Of a stretch of 9,242 nucleotides of DNA, positions 1 to 6,842 are shown piece by piece; within the stretch, counting starts at the first letter, position 1; every line of letters starts with the position of its first letter. A model generated the notes under the pieces. That model was not told the DNA's origin and did not search any database. It was given only the letters and a program-made list of their open reading frames with translations. The stretch covers positions 1-9,242 of the forward strand of contig CAMWLX010000116.1 in NCBI GenBank assembly GCA_947175225.1, given 5' to 3'. Source of the DNA: an uncultured Porphyromonadaceae bacterium. Lineage in GTDB: Bacteria; Bacteroidota; Bacteroidia; Bacteroidales; Muribaculaceae. A program made the position numbers and the translations under genes.

Positions 1-1294
1 ATTCATTGAGCGAGGCTTGTAGAGGTATCTTGGGGAAATTAAAAATTTCTGCAAGGGCGGTCTCCATAATGACTACATCCATATATGCAAGGCGATCAGA
101 CTCCCAATGTTGCTTGTTCAAAGCCTCATCTATGTAGCCACGATAGACTGAATGTTTTTTTACCGTCGCCTCAAAGAGTTCTTTTCCAAATTTAGCATCC
201 TCATTATCCTTATACATCGGGAGCACCGGATCTTTTATCTTACTGTCGGGCGATGATGCCTTCTCCTCAAATCTTCGGAACGTCTTAAGAGCAAACTCAC
301 CCATGATTTCAAGGTCATCATTCCAGAATACCGACATTGTCTCGAGCCTTTCCAAAAATTCAGTGTCGGTCAGAATTATGTTGCGCATAATTTTTCTCCA
401 GAATTCACAGTCTTCATGCAGATCACTGATAGGATTATCCATGTATTCTTTATAGATTTCAGACTCAGTGATTTTCTTTAGAAGATGCTTTATTAAGTCG
501 CGGTCTTGTTCTGTCCAAGAAATTTTATGCTTTTGCGCAAATTCCTTTATTGATTCGTCATTGTCGAGCATCTTGACAAGCTCATTGTCGATGAACTTGG
601 TATTTGGATTCATATCATCATCATTTCTCAGATAACGATGACGTCGTTCGTCAAGATCTACTTCGCGCTGATATGTGAGATCAATCGGAAGCATCAACAG
701 ACGAAAATAGAGTTCTCTTGCTTTTTCTAAACTTGCCATCAAATCTGCCAAACCATCCGTGATATTGTCTTGGTTGGAGGCAAATTCTGTGAAGGTCTTA
801 ACTATCATCTCATTGGCTCGATCCACTCCTCTGAGAGAATAGTTAGAATAACTCTCTACAAGCTTACTGATCTGAGGATCTACAGAAATGAAATGACGGA
901 ATATTTCGCTCCATATCTTTGAGTCAGCTTTGGGATCTTTCAAGAAATTTTTGTAGATTACAGAATTCTTGATTCGCTCACAAAGGTCTTCGACACAATT
1001 CTCAAGAGGAAAATTTCCCATAGAATATTTGCTGCAGACCGACTTCATGATATTGTCGCCCAAAAGCCGACGGATAAATCTTGTCTCATAAAGCGGCGAG
1101 TACTTGGTTCGCTGATTAATAGACTCAGCGATAGATACCATTAGGTAGAGGTAGTCGAGATAGAGTGTATAGGCAAAACGCTTTTCTTTTGTGGGAGCAG
1201 CGGGAGAAGACTGCACCGTAAAGTTGTTTTGCACAAGAAAATACGAATAAAGCAGCTGAACCACTTTAATTCTTATAAGAACTCTATTGATCAT
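1..1294 (-). CDS. nusB: Transcription antitermination factor NusB, long Bacteroidetes form with duplicated N-terminal region (3' end cut off by window edge)
   Basis: Reading the minus strand from the ATG at 1294 gives 431 codons with no stop to the window edge; the C-terminus lies outside. NusB binds boxA RNA with NusE (S10) and supports antitermination, mainly of rRNA operons. The N-terminus MINRVLIRIKVVQLLYSYFL matches the start of Bacteroidales NusB as I recall it. Residues from about 355 to 431, including YKDNEDAKFGKELFEATV, WESDRLAYMDVVIMETALAEI and FPKIPLQASLNE, are the conserved C-terminal NusB core. Related proteins are about 310 residues; this one should reach about 475, because a second copy of the region between the N-terminus and the core is present (residues 70-171 resemble 231-343). 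An in-frame TAG at 1316-1318 lies upstream with no other ATG between, so the start is secure. No Shine-Dalgarno is seen. It has its own promoter at 1359-1390. Confidence 0.9.
   Translation of the reverse strand, partial: MINRVLIRIKVVQLLYSYFLVQNNFTVQSSPAAPTKEKRFAYTLYLDYLYLMVSIAESINQRTKYSPLYETRFIRRLLGDNIMKSVCSKYSMGNFPLENCVEDLCERIKNSVIYKNFLKDPKADSKIWSEIFRHFISVDPQISKLVESYSNYSLRGVDRANEMIVKTFTEFASNQDNITDGLADLMASLEKARELYFRLLMLPIDLTYQREVDLDERRHRYLRNDDDMNPNTKFIDNELVKMLDNDESIKEFAQKHKISWTEQDRDLIKHLLKKITESEIYKEYMDNPISDLHEDCEFWRKIMRNIILTDTEFLERLETMSVFWNDDLEIMGEFALKTFRRFEEKASSPDSKIKDPVLPMYKDNEDAKFGKELFEATVKKHSVYRGYIDEALNKQHWESDRLAYMDVVIMETALAEIFNFPKIPLQASLNE
266..1087 (-). repeat. Diverged internal duplication within NusB
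   Basis: Two helical segments of NusB resemble each other: residues 70-171 (bases 1087-782) and 231-343 (bases 604-266). Shared anchors in the same order are FI (73-74 and 234-235), S.IYK followed by a DP or NP turn (111-121 and 278-288), W..I.R..I..D (128-139 and 299-310) and KTF..F (166-171 and 337-342). The distance from the Trp to the final Phe is 43 residues in both copies. Similarity is at protein level only; I saw no long identical DNA stretch, so the duplication is old. Copy 2 is the one that resembles ordinary Bacteroidetes NusB (NPNTKFIDN), so copy 1 looks like the added segment. Alignment was by eye. Confidence 0.65.
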
Positions 1295-1358
1295 AGATGA
1301 TTGATTTATAATGTCCTAAATGCCAGCACTCGAGCTGACGTAGATATCAAATGAATTG

Positions 1359-1390
1359 CAAAGTTAATATTTTCCTTTGATTATTCCAAA
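1359..1390 (-). promoter_or_regulatory. Bacteroidetes-type promoter for nusB
   Basis: On the minus strand TTTG (1390-1387) is followed by a 20-base spacer and TAACTTTG (1366-1359), a perfect match to the sigma-ABfr consensus TTTG-N19-21-TAnnTTTG. The -33 element lies inside the last codons of the upstream methyltransferase gene. Transcription would begin near 1352, giving a leader of about 58 bases before the nusB ATG. This leader contains a small CAGC/GCTG inverted repeat around a CTCGAG core, but nothing I recognise as a boxA or riboswitch. Confidence 0.75.
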
Positions 1391-2133
1391 CTTTTTCCCA
1401 TATTTCTCTGCCTTACTGCCTCATATATCATGATTCCAGCTGCTACCGAAACATTGAGTGAACTTATTTCTCCTATTATTGGGATAGCCGCAAGCGCATC
1501 AGCATGACGAAGCACTTCTTCAGATATCCCTGTTTCTTCAGCCCCCATAATAATGGCTGTCGGCACCGTGAAATCTATCTCAGTATAGTTTTGGGCTCCT
1601 TTTTCGGTAGCGGCTACTATCTGATAGCCATTTTCCTTTAGTTGCTTGACTGCATCTAATGTACTCTTTTCTCTACATACGGGAATGTGAAAGAGGGCAC
1701 CCGCTGAAGTCTTGATTGCATCCGCAGTGATAGAAACTGAATTATGGGAGGGAATGACAATCGCATCTACACCAGCGCAGCAAGCAGTACGGGCTATGGC
1801 TCCAAAGTTCCTGATATCTGTCACTCCATCCAAGCCTACCATCAAAGGATTCTTTCCTTCCTCATAGAGCAAAGGGATTATATTGTCAAGATGGTGGTAG
1901 GGAACCGCCGCCAGGATAGCGATAGCACCCTGATGATTCTTCATAGTGATTCGGTTGAGCTTCTCTTGAGGCACTCTCTTCACTAATATGCCATAAGCTT
2001 TTGCTTTTCCAAGGAGCTCCCTTGCCAAGTCACCACTAAAATCGGTCTTTATAAGGATCTTGTCGATGTCTTTTCCAGCCTCTATGGCTTCTATGATTGC
2101 CCTTAGGCCAAATATATAGTCGCTCTTTTCCAT
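1381..2133 (-). CDS. rlmB: SpoU/TrmH-family RNA 2'-O-methyltransferase, RlmB type
   Basis: This 250-residue protein is a SPOUT-class, SAM-dependent RNA ribose 2'-O-methyltransferase. RlmB of E. coli methylates G2251 in the peptidyl-transferase loop of 23S rRNA. Residues 1-80 fit the small L30e-like substrate-binding domain (YIFGLRAIIEAIEAG, then NHQGAIAI at 66-73). The trefoil-knot catalytic domain follows with all three SpoU motifs: motif 1 DIRNFGAIARTA with Asn109 and Arg115, motif 2 IIMGAEETGIS near 194-204, and motif 3 ISSLNVSVAAGI near 223-234. The start is ATG without a Shine-Dalgarno. It lies 33 bases after recN and is probably the last gene of the dnaN operon. Exact target specificity (RlmB versus another TrmH-type enzyme) is inferred from overall resemblance, so the symbol is likely rather than certain. 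Confidence 0.85.
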   Translation of the reverse strand: MEKSDYIFGLRAIIEAIEAGKDIDKILIKTDFSGDLARELLGKAKAYGILVKRVPQEKLNRITMKNHQGAIAILAAVPYHHLDNIIPLLYEEGKNPLMVGLDGVTDIRNFGAIARTACCAGVDAIVIPSHNSVSITADAIKTSAGALFHIPVCREKSTLDAVKQLKENGYQIVAATEKGAQNYTEIDFTVPTAIIMGAEETGISEEVLRHADALAAIPIIGEISSLNVSVAAGIMIYEAVRQRNMGKSLE

Positions 2134-2166
2134 ATAAATTTCTTATATTTTTTTAGTTTTGCAAGC

Positions 2167-3840
2167 TCATCCTTTCAATAATACGCGGGCATTTTTAAGG
2201 GCGGCTTCATTGATTTCTTTTCCGGATAGCATTCTTGCAATCTCCTTTACACGCTCATCTTTACACAATACCTTTACATGGCTTACAGTCCGCTCCCCTT
2301 CATCATGCTTATACACAAGGAGGTGAGATCTCCCTTTAACAGCAACTTGTGGCAGATGTGTGATGGCAAATACCTGCATTCCAGATGCTATGTCGGCCAT
2401 CATCGATCCCATTCTGTCGGCAATATCTCCGGAGACACCTGTATCTATCTCATCAAATATCACAGTAGGAAGTTTAAGCTTGTTGGCTGTGATTGCCTTA
2501 ATGCAAAGTGTAAGCCGAGCCATTTCTCCTCCCGAGGCAGTCTGAGACAGAGGCATCAATGGCTGGTTTTTGTTGAATGCACAAAGAAATTCCACAGTGT
2601 CTTTTCCATCTGGAGTCAGCTTGCCAACTGAAAAATGGACTGAAAACTGAAGATTTTTTAGGCCGAGTGGACGGGCATCATTTGTCAATATCTCTTCAAA
2701 TTTTCGAGCTGCTTTTTTCCTTGTCTCGCTTATTTTTTCAGCTTTTATCTTCAGAGTGTCACCCAGTTTCCTTGCTTCGGCTTCAAGAGAGTTAAGTTCT
2801 TCTACGTTGTCAGAACCCCCCTCTTTCTCTTTTTTAAGTGACTCATATAGCTCCACGAGCTTATCATAATCAGCCATCTTGAATCTCTTCACTGCTTCAT
2901 ATAGCTCTTTAAGGCGTTCGTCAGCTTTAGCAAGCCTGATGGGATCTGATTCTATGCCAGACGCTATTCTGGCAAGTGTATCCCCGATATCTTTAAGCTC
3001 TATATAGACATTTTTCAATCTTTCCATCAAGCCTGGCTGAGAGTCCTCTTCCTGACCTTCAAAAAGAGTGAAATCAATTCCATCTATACTTGCTCCTGCA
3101 TCTCCTATAATAGAGATCGCTGAGGTGTCTGCCATAGAGAGGAGATAAGCTGATTGATTGATTCTGCTTCTAAGGTCGTCGGCATCTGAGAGAATATCAT
3201 ATACTTTCTCCACTTCTTCGAGTTCACCCTTCTTTGGATTGATTTTGCTGAGCTGGTCAAGTTGAAAGGCGCGCAATTCACGATTTTCACGATTGCGCTC
3301 CATCATTTCACGTAGTTTCCTGATCTTTTTTCTAAGCTCAACAAATCGTGCGAAATCTTTTTTGTAGTCAGAAATCATATCTCCATTGTCTGCAATGGAG
3401 TCTATAACGCTGAGCTGATATTCGGGTTTTGATAAGAGCCGATTGGAATGCTGAGAGTGAATATCCACTAATCCACCAGCCACTTCAGAGAGCAATGGCA
3501 GTGTCACAGGAGTGTCGTTGATAAATGCACGGCTACGTCCGTTAGCCGAAATTTCTCTTCGCACGATGATTTGCCCGTCGTTCCAATCAAGATCGTTAGC
3601 GTCAAATATTTCTTTTAGACTTGTCGCAACGGAATCAAAAACTCCCTCAATGACAGCTTTACCCTCACGATTGGCAAGCACTTTGCTATCCGCCCGCTCA
3701 CCCATAAGCAAAGAGATAGCACCCATCATGACAGATTTGCCGGCACCGGTTTCGCCTGTCAGTATTGTAAGTCCTTCTTTAAGGAAGAGTTCAACGCTGT
3801 CGATTAGTGCGTAATTATAAATTGAGAGTTGCCTGATCAT
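2167..3840 (-). CDS. recN: DNA repair protein RecN
   Basis: RecN is an SMC-like ATPase that acts early in recombinational repair of double-strand breaks, holding DNA ends or sister chromatids together. The 557-residue length is typical. The N-terminal half of the ATPase head has Walker A GETGAGKS at 29-36. A long charged helical stretch at roughly 155-385, rich in Lys, Glu and Leu, forms the coiled-coil arms. The C-terminal half of the head has the ABC signature SGGEMARL at 436-443, Walker B VIFDEID at 460-466 with DTGVSG following, and the His switch ITHLPQVA around residue 495. All ATPase elements are intact. It starts 21 bases after the DUF4835 gene. The sequence AGAGGG lies 9 bases before the ATG and is a weak Shine-Dalgarno resemblance. 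I see no LexA-like operator, so expression probably follows the operon. Confidence 0.95.
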   Translation of the reverse strand: MIRQLSIYNYALIDSVELFLKEGLTILTGETGAGKSVMMGAISLLMGERADSKVLANREGKAVIEGVFDSVATSLKEIFDANDLDWNDGQIIVRREISANGRSRAFINDTPVTLPLLSEVAGGLVDIHSQHSNRLLSKPEYQLSVIDSIADNGDMISDYKKDFARFVELRKKIRKLREMMERNRENRELRAFQLDQLSKINPKKGELEEVEKVYDILSDADDLRSRINQSAYLLSMADTSAISIIGDAGASIDGIDFTLFEGQEEDSQPGLMERLKNVYIELKDIGDTLARIASGIESDPIRLAKADERLKELYEAVKRFKMADYDKLVELYESLKKEKEGGSDNVEELNSLEAEARKLGDTLKIKAEKISETRKKAARKFEEILTNDARPLGLKNLQFSVHFSVGKLTPDGKDTVEFLCAFNKNQPLMPLSQTASGGEMARLTLCIKAITANKLKLPTVIFDEIDTGVSGDIADRMGSMMADIASGMQVFAITHLPQVAVKGRSHLLVYKHDEGERTVSHVKVLCKDERVKEIARMLSGKEINEAALKNARVLLKG

Positions 3841-3861
3841 CCGATTTTCCCTCTTATTTGA

Positions 3862-4782
3862 TTAATTATTCTCATCTCCCTTTTTAATTTTTGTCAGACG
3901 CTCGTTTTCCGACGGATAAATCGGTTGGAGCAGTTTATAGACGAGTTCTCGTTCCGACTGCGGGGCTTTAGAATATACGTTGACGAGTTCATCCAACTTT
4001 GAATCCCTGAATATAGACAATGCAGCCGACATTGCATCAGCCTTATATATATTTTCCAATGCGCTGAGCGAGGAAGTGATAGAAGCACGTCCTTTATCGG
4101 GAGATGTCACCATCTCGTCGAGTCCCTTTCTATGATAGTCGTAAAGCATCTGACGATAGGAAGAAGTAGAAGGGGCAGTGAAAGAGGTCAATACCCCGCT
4201 CCTATTCTTTGGATCCTCAAAAGCTTTCCAACCGATTTCTCCCAAACTTTGAGCAGCCTGGACCACTGAAGCAGCCTTTTCGTAATACGGCTCGCCACCC
4301 ATAGGAGAGAAACTGTCGAAATCAAGAGCTAAAAAGAGATAGGCATAATAATTCAGTATTGCTGTGAGATTATTATCGATGGTGGTAGCATTGAATATGA
4401 GTGGTTCACCCTCCCTGTATTCAAAACTTATCCTGTTATCCTTAAAATTGAAAAGAGTCGTAGTGTATGTAGAGTTGTAGACAGGGCGAGACAATTGTAT
4501 TTGCAGGTCTCCGGTGATGCGGTCGTCAGTGTATTCACTAACAGTCAGATAAAGTCGGCAATCAATTTTCTCATTGTTGGAGAAAGTCGCGTTAGAAAAT
4601 CGAGTCTCATTCATATACTCAGAGATTGCCTCTTGCAGTGTCTGGAACACAGACTTTGATCCTCCCTCAATTTTCTGAGCATTGACTTCAACTGTGCAGT
4701 TCAGCTCCTGAGCAAAAGCCCCGGAGGAAACACCTACAGCTGTAGCAGCCAGAATATATTTTAATGTCTTATTAGCCCTCAT
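3862..4782 (-). CDS. Secreted DUF4835 family protein (annotated as type IX secretion protein PorD in some resources)
   Basis: The 306-residue product starts with a signal peptide: basic MRANK, a hydrophobic run to about residue 20, and an AFA cleavage site before Gln25, so it should be exported to the periplasm. The mature N-terminus QELNC and the segments SRPVYNSTYTTTLFNF (98-113), NNLTAILNYYAYL (137-149) and YDYHRKGLDEM (214-224) match the DUF4835 family of Bacteroidetes as I remember it. Two cysteines (29 and 75) remain after cleavage and could form a disulfide. There is no membrane segment other than the signal and no lipobox. The molecular function is not established to my knowledge; I recall the PorD label in annotation resources but cannot confirm it applies here, and the window holds no other type IX gene. 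It sits between coaBC (39-base gap) and recN (21-base gap), an arrangement I recall from other Bacteroidales. Confidence 0.85.
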   Translation of the reverse strand: MRANKTLKYILAATAVGVSSGAFAQELNCTVEVNAQKIEGGSKSVFQTLQEAISEYMNETRFSNATFSNNEKIDCRLYLTVSEYTDDRITGDLQIQLSRPVYNSTYTTTLFNFKDNRISFEYREGEPLIFNATTIDNNLTAILNYYAYLFLALDFDSFSPMGGEPYYEKAASVVQAAQSLGEIGWKAFEDPKNRSGVLTSFTAPSTSSYRQMLYDYHRKGLDEMVTSPDKGRASITSSLSALENIYKADAMSAALSIFRDSKLDELVNVYSKAPQSERELVYKLLQPIYPSENERLTKIKKGDENN

Positions 4783-4821
4783 CTAATACTATTACTATGA
4801 TACTATTTCTTTGAGTCTTTT

Positions 4822-6039
4822 TCAATCTGTCAAAAATCCTTCTATAGCTTCCAGCTCATCAATAATGTCGCTTGCCACATCTCTTTTGCTTTTTGCAGCG
4901 TATTCAGTCTCAGTCCCATCCTTTTTCAGGATGCTTACCTGATTAGTATCTTTATTGAATCCTGCAAGTGGATTGCGCAGAGAGTTAAGAACGATCATAT
5001 CCAGAGATTTTTTCTTCATCTTATTTAGCGCGTTGTCATGCTCGTGATCAGTCTCAAGAGCAAAGCCCACAAGGATTCTTTTTCCTTTTATTGCTCCTAA
5101 ATGTGCAGCAATATCCGGATTCTTTACGAGTTTAAGAGTCATTTCCTCAGTTTTTTCTCGCTTGATTTTCGTCTCCCGGCATACTTCCGGAGCATAATCT
5201 GCTACTGCTGCCGACAAGATTGCAACATCGCCCTCTTCAAACACTTTTTCGACCGCTTCCAGCATCTGGCGCGCACTCCTCACATCTATTCTCTTGATCC
5301 GATCGACTGACGTATGCATAGCTACAGGGCCTGTGACCAATATGACATCAGCACCTCTGGAAGCCGCTTCTTCTGCTATAGCAAACCCCATTTTGCCACT
5401 TGAATGATTGCCTATAAATCTTACAGGATCAATATTTTCGTAAGTAGGGCCGGCGGTCACAAGAATCTTTTTACCAAGTAGGCTCTCCTTCCGAGAAAAA
5501 AAGCGTTCTACCCTTTTCAATATCTCTTCCGGCTCCTCCATTCTTCCTTTACCAACCAAATGACTTGCAAGTTCACCAGAAGCCGGCTGAATTATCTCTA
5601 CACCATCCTTTATAAGCGTAGAAATATTTCTTTGAGTCGAAGGATGCGCCCACATGTCGAGATCCATTGCCGGAGCCACCATCACGTGGCTCTTTGCCGA
5701 AAGATAAGTAGTGATAAGCATATTGTCAGCTACTCCATTGGCCATTTTCCCTATAGTAGAAGCTGTAGCCGGGGCTATGACCATCAGATCAGACCAGAGC
5801 CCGAGATCGACATGGGAATGCCATTCCCCCGTATTAGCTGCAAAAAATTCAGATACAACCGGTTTTCCGCTTAAAGCAGCTAAAGTGGCAGGAGTGATGA
5901 ATTCTTTGCCATTAGGAGTAATGACAACCTGGACTTCCGCACCTGCCTTAATCAAGAGACGAAGAAGATATGCACTTTTATAGGCTGCAATACCTCCGGA
6001 TATGCCAAGCACAATATGTTTCCCCTTTAAGGTTTGCAT
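4822..6039 (-). CDS. coaBC: Bifunctional phosphopantothenoylcysteine decarboxylase / phosphopantothenate-cysteine ligase
   Basis: This 405-residue fusion performs two steps of coenzyme A synthesis: the CoaB part couples 4'-phosphopantothenate to cysteine, and the flavin-dependent CoaC part decarboxylates the product to 4'-phosphopantetheine. The CoaC domain (1-185) has GISGGIAAYK (12-21), the catalytic-region His76 in HVDL, PAMDLDMW (123-130) and the substrate flap around GKGRMEEP (163-170). The CoaB domain (190-405) has ILVTAGPT, GNHSSGKMG with Asn211, AAVADY (277-282), KIKR (291-294) and GFALETD (325-331). Compared with E. coli, Asn125 is replaced by Asp126 and Cys158 by Ser159, at a constant offset of one; His75 and Asn210 are kept. 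This may be a lineage trait. The ATG lies 7 bases after the exonuclease stop, suggesting coupled translation; no Shine-Dalgarno is present. Confidence 0.95.
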   Translation of the reverse strand: MQTLKGKHIVLGISGGIAAYKSAYLLRLLIKAGAEVQVVITPNGKEFITPATLAALSGKPVVSEFFAANTGEWHSHVDLGLWSDLMVIAPATASTIGKMANGVADNMLITTYLSAKSHVMVAPAMDLDMWAHPSTQRNISTLIKDGVEIIQPASGELASHLVGKGRMEEPEEILKRVERFFSRKESLLGKKILVTAGPTYENIDPVRFIGNHSSGKMGFAIAEEAASRGADVILVTGPVAMHTSVDRIKRIDVRSARQMLEAVEKVFEEGDVAILSAAVADYAPEVCRETKIKREKTEEMTLKLVKNPDIAAHLGAIKGKRILVGFALETDHEHDNALNKMKKKSLDMIVLNSLRNPLAGFNKDTNQVSILKKDGTETEYAAKSKRDVASDIIDELEAIEGFLTD

Positions 6040-6046
6040 ACAGATT

Positions 6047-6820
6047 CTATTTTTTTAGATATTGATATTGAAGCCTGCGTAGCTGATCTTTAGTTTCCTT
6101 AGGAAAATCTCCTTGCATGATCCATTGTATGAAACCGGGTTCGTGGCGCACTACATCTTTAACCTTACGACCTTTATTCTTGCCGAAGTTGAAAATCGGC
6201 TCATGATTGTCGTCGTAGACCATACGCCCTGCAAGGTCGACATTCCTACCTCCACTTGAGAATTCGGCAAGCGACTTGACATCATTTTTTAGATCCGGAT
6301 AACGTTCAAGTTGGCTAAGTAGCACTTCATAGGTAGCCCGAGTGTCAGCTGTAGCAGAGTGAGCATCTGTCAGTTCCTTACCGCAATAAAATCGATAAGC
6401 AGCCACAAGTGTACGTTGCTCCATCTTATGGAAAATGCCCTGCACATCAATAAAGTTTCTTCCGGCCACATCAAAAGATAGGCCTGCGCGGCCAAACTCT
6501 TCAATCAGAAGAGGGACATCAAATTTATTGGAATTGAAGCCTGCGATATCACTGTCGGAAAATAGTTCGTGAAGTGATTTAGCTATCTGCCGGAATGTAG
6601 GCGCATTCTTCACATCTTCATCCGTGATATGATGAATAGCCGTGCTTTCTTCAGGAATATGACATTCAGGGTTGATTCGGCGGGTCTTTTCTTCAGTATG
6701 TCCGTCAGGAAATACTTTTATTAAAGATATTTCCACTATCCTGTCTGCGGTGACGCTTGTGCCAGTAGTCTCCAAGTCAAAGAAGATTATTGGGCGTATA
6801 AGATTCAATTGCATGGTCAT
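6047..6820 (-). CDS. DnaQ-like 3'-5' exonuclease (DEDDh family) with ExoX-like C-terminal domain
   Basis: This 257-residue protein carries the full DEDDh exonuclease set: Exo I FFDLETTG with Asp15 and Glu17, Exo II GFNSNKFDVPLL with Asp101, and Exo III HSATADT with His154 and Asp159. It should remove nucleotides from DNA 3' ends using two metal ions, either as the proofreading epsilon subunit of DNA polymerase III or as a repair exonuclease. After the catalytic domain, residues 205-250 (FNFGKNKGRKVKDV, then FIQWIMQGDFP) resemble the small C-terminal domain of exodeoxyribonuclease X-type proteins. Immediate linkage to dnaN suggests a replication role but does not prove it. Two start codons are possible: ATG at 6820 and ATG at 6814. 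The second gives MQLNLIRPIIFFDLETTG, matching the Bacteroides homologue length I recall, and may be the true start. The gap to the dnaN stop is 22 bases. Confidence 0.9.
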   Translation of the reverse strand: MTMQLNLIRPIIFFDLETTGTSVTADRIVEISLIKVFPDGHTEEKTRRINPECHIPEESTAIHHITDEDVKNAPTFRQIAKSLHELFSDSDIAGFNSNKFDVPLLIEEFGRAGLSFDVAGRNFIDVQGIFHKMEQRTLVAAYRFYCGKELTDAHSATADTRATYEVLLSQLERYPDLKNDVKSLAEFSSGGRNVDLAGRMVYDDNHEPIFNFGKNKGRKVKDVVRHEPGFIQWIMQGDFPKETKDQLRRLQYQYLKK

Positions 6821-6842
6821 TCTCTTTTGAACTTAGTCAATA

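Noticed and set aside
1325..1345. CAGC/GCTG inverted repeat in the nusB leader as a terminator or boxA
   Set aside because: The stem is only 4 bp, no U tract follows, and no boxA-like GCTCTTT is present.
3850..3855. AGAGGG before recN as a second strong Shine-Dalgarno
   Set aside because: Only four contiguous bases (GAGG) match the core and spacing is longer; far weaker than the rpsR site.
4783..4815. Repeated ATAGTAT motif between coaBC and the DUF4835 gene as an operator
   Set aside because: Two seven-base copies in very AT-rich DNA, without a promoter element nearby; chance is sufficient.
6798..6812. QLNLI at the N-terminus of the exonuclease as a beta-clamp binding motif
   Set aside because: It fits the QLxLF pattern loosely, but the Bacteroides homologue as I recall it has MKLNLKNP here, leading into the first strand of the fold, so the Gln is not conserved.
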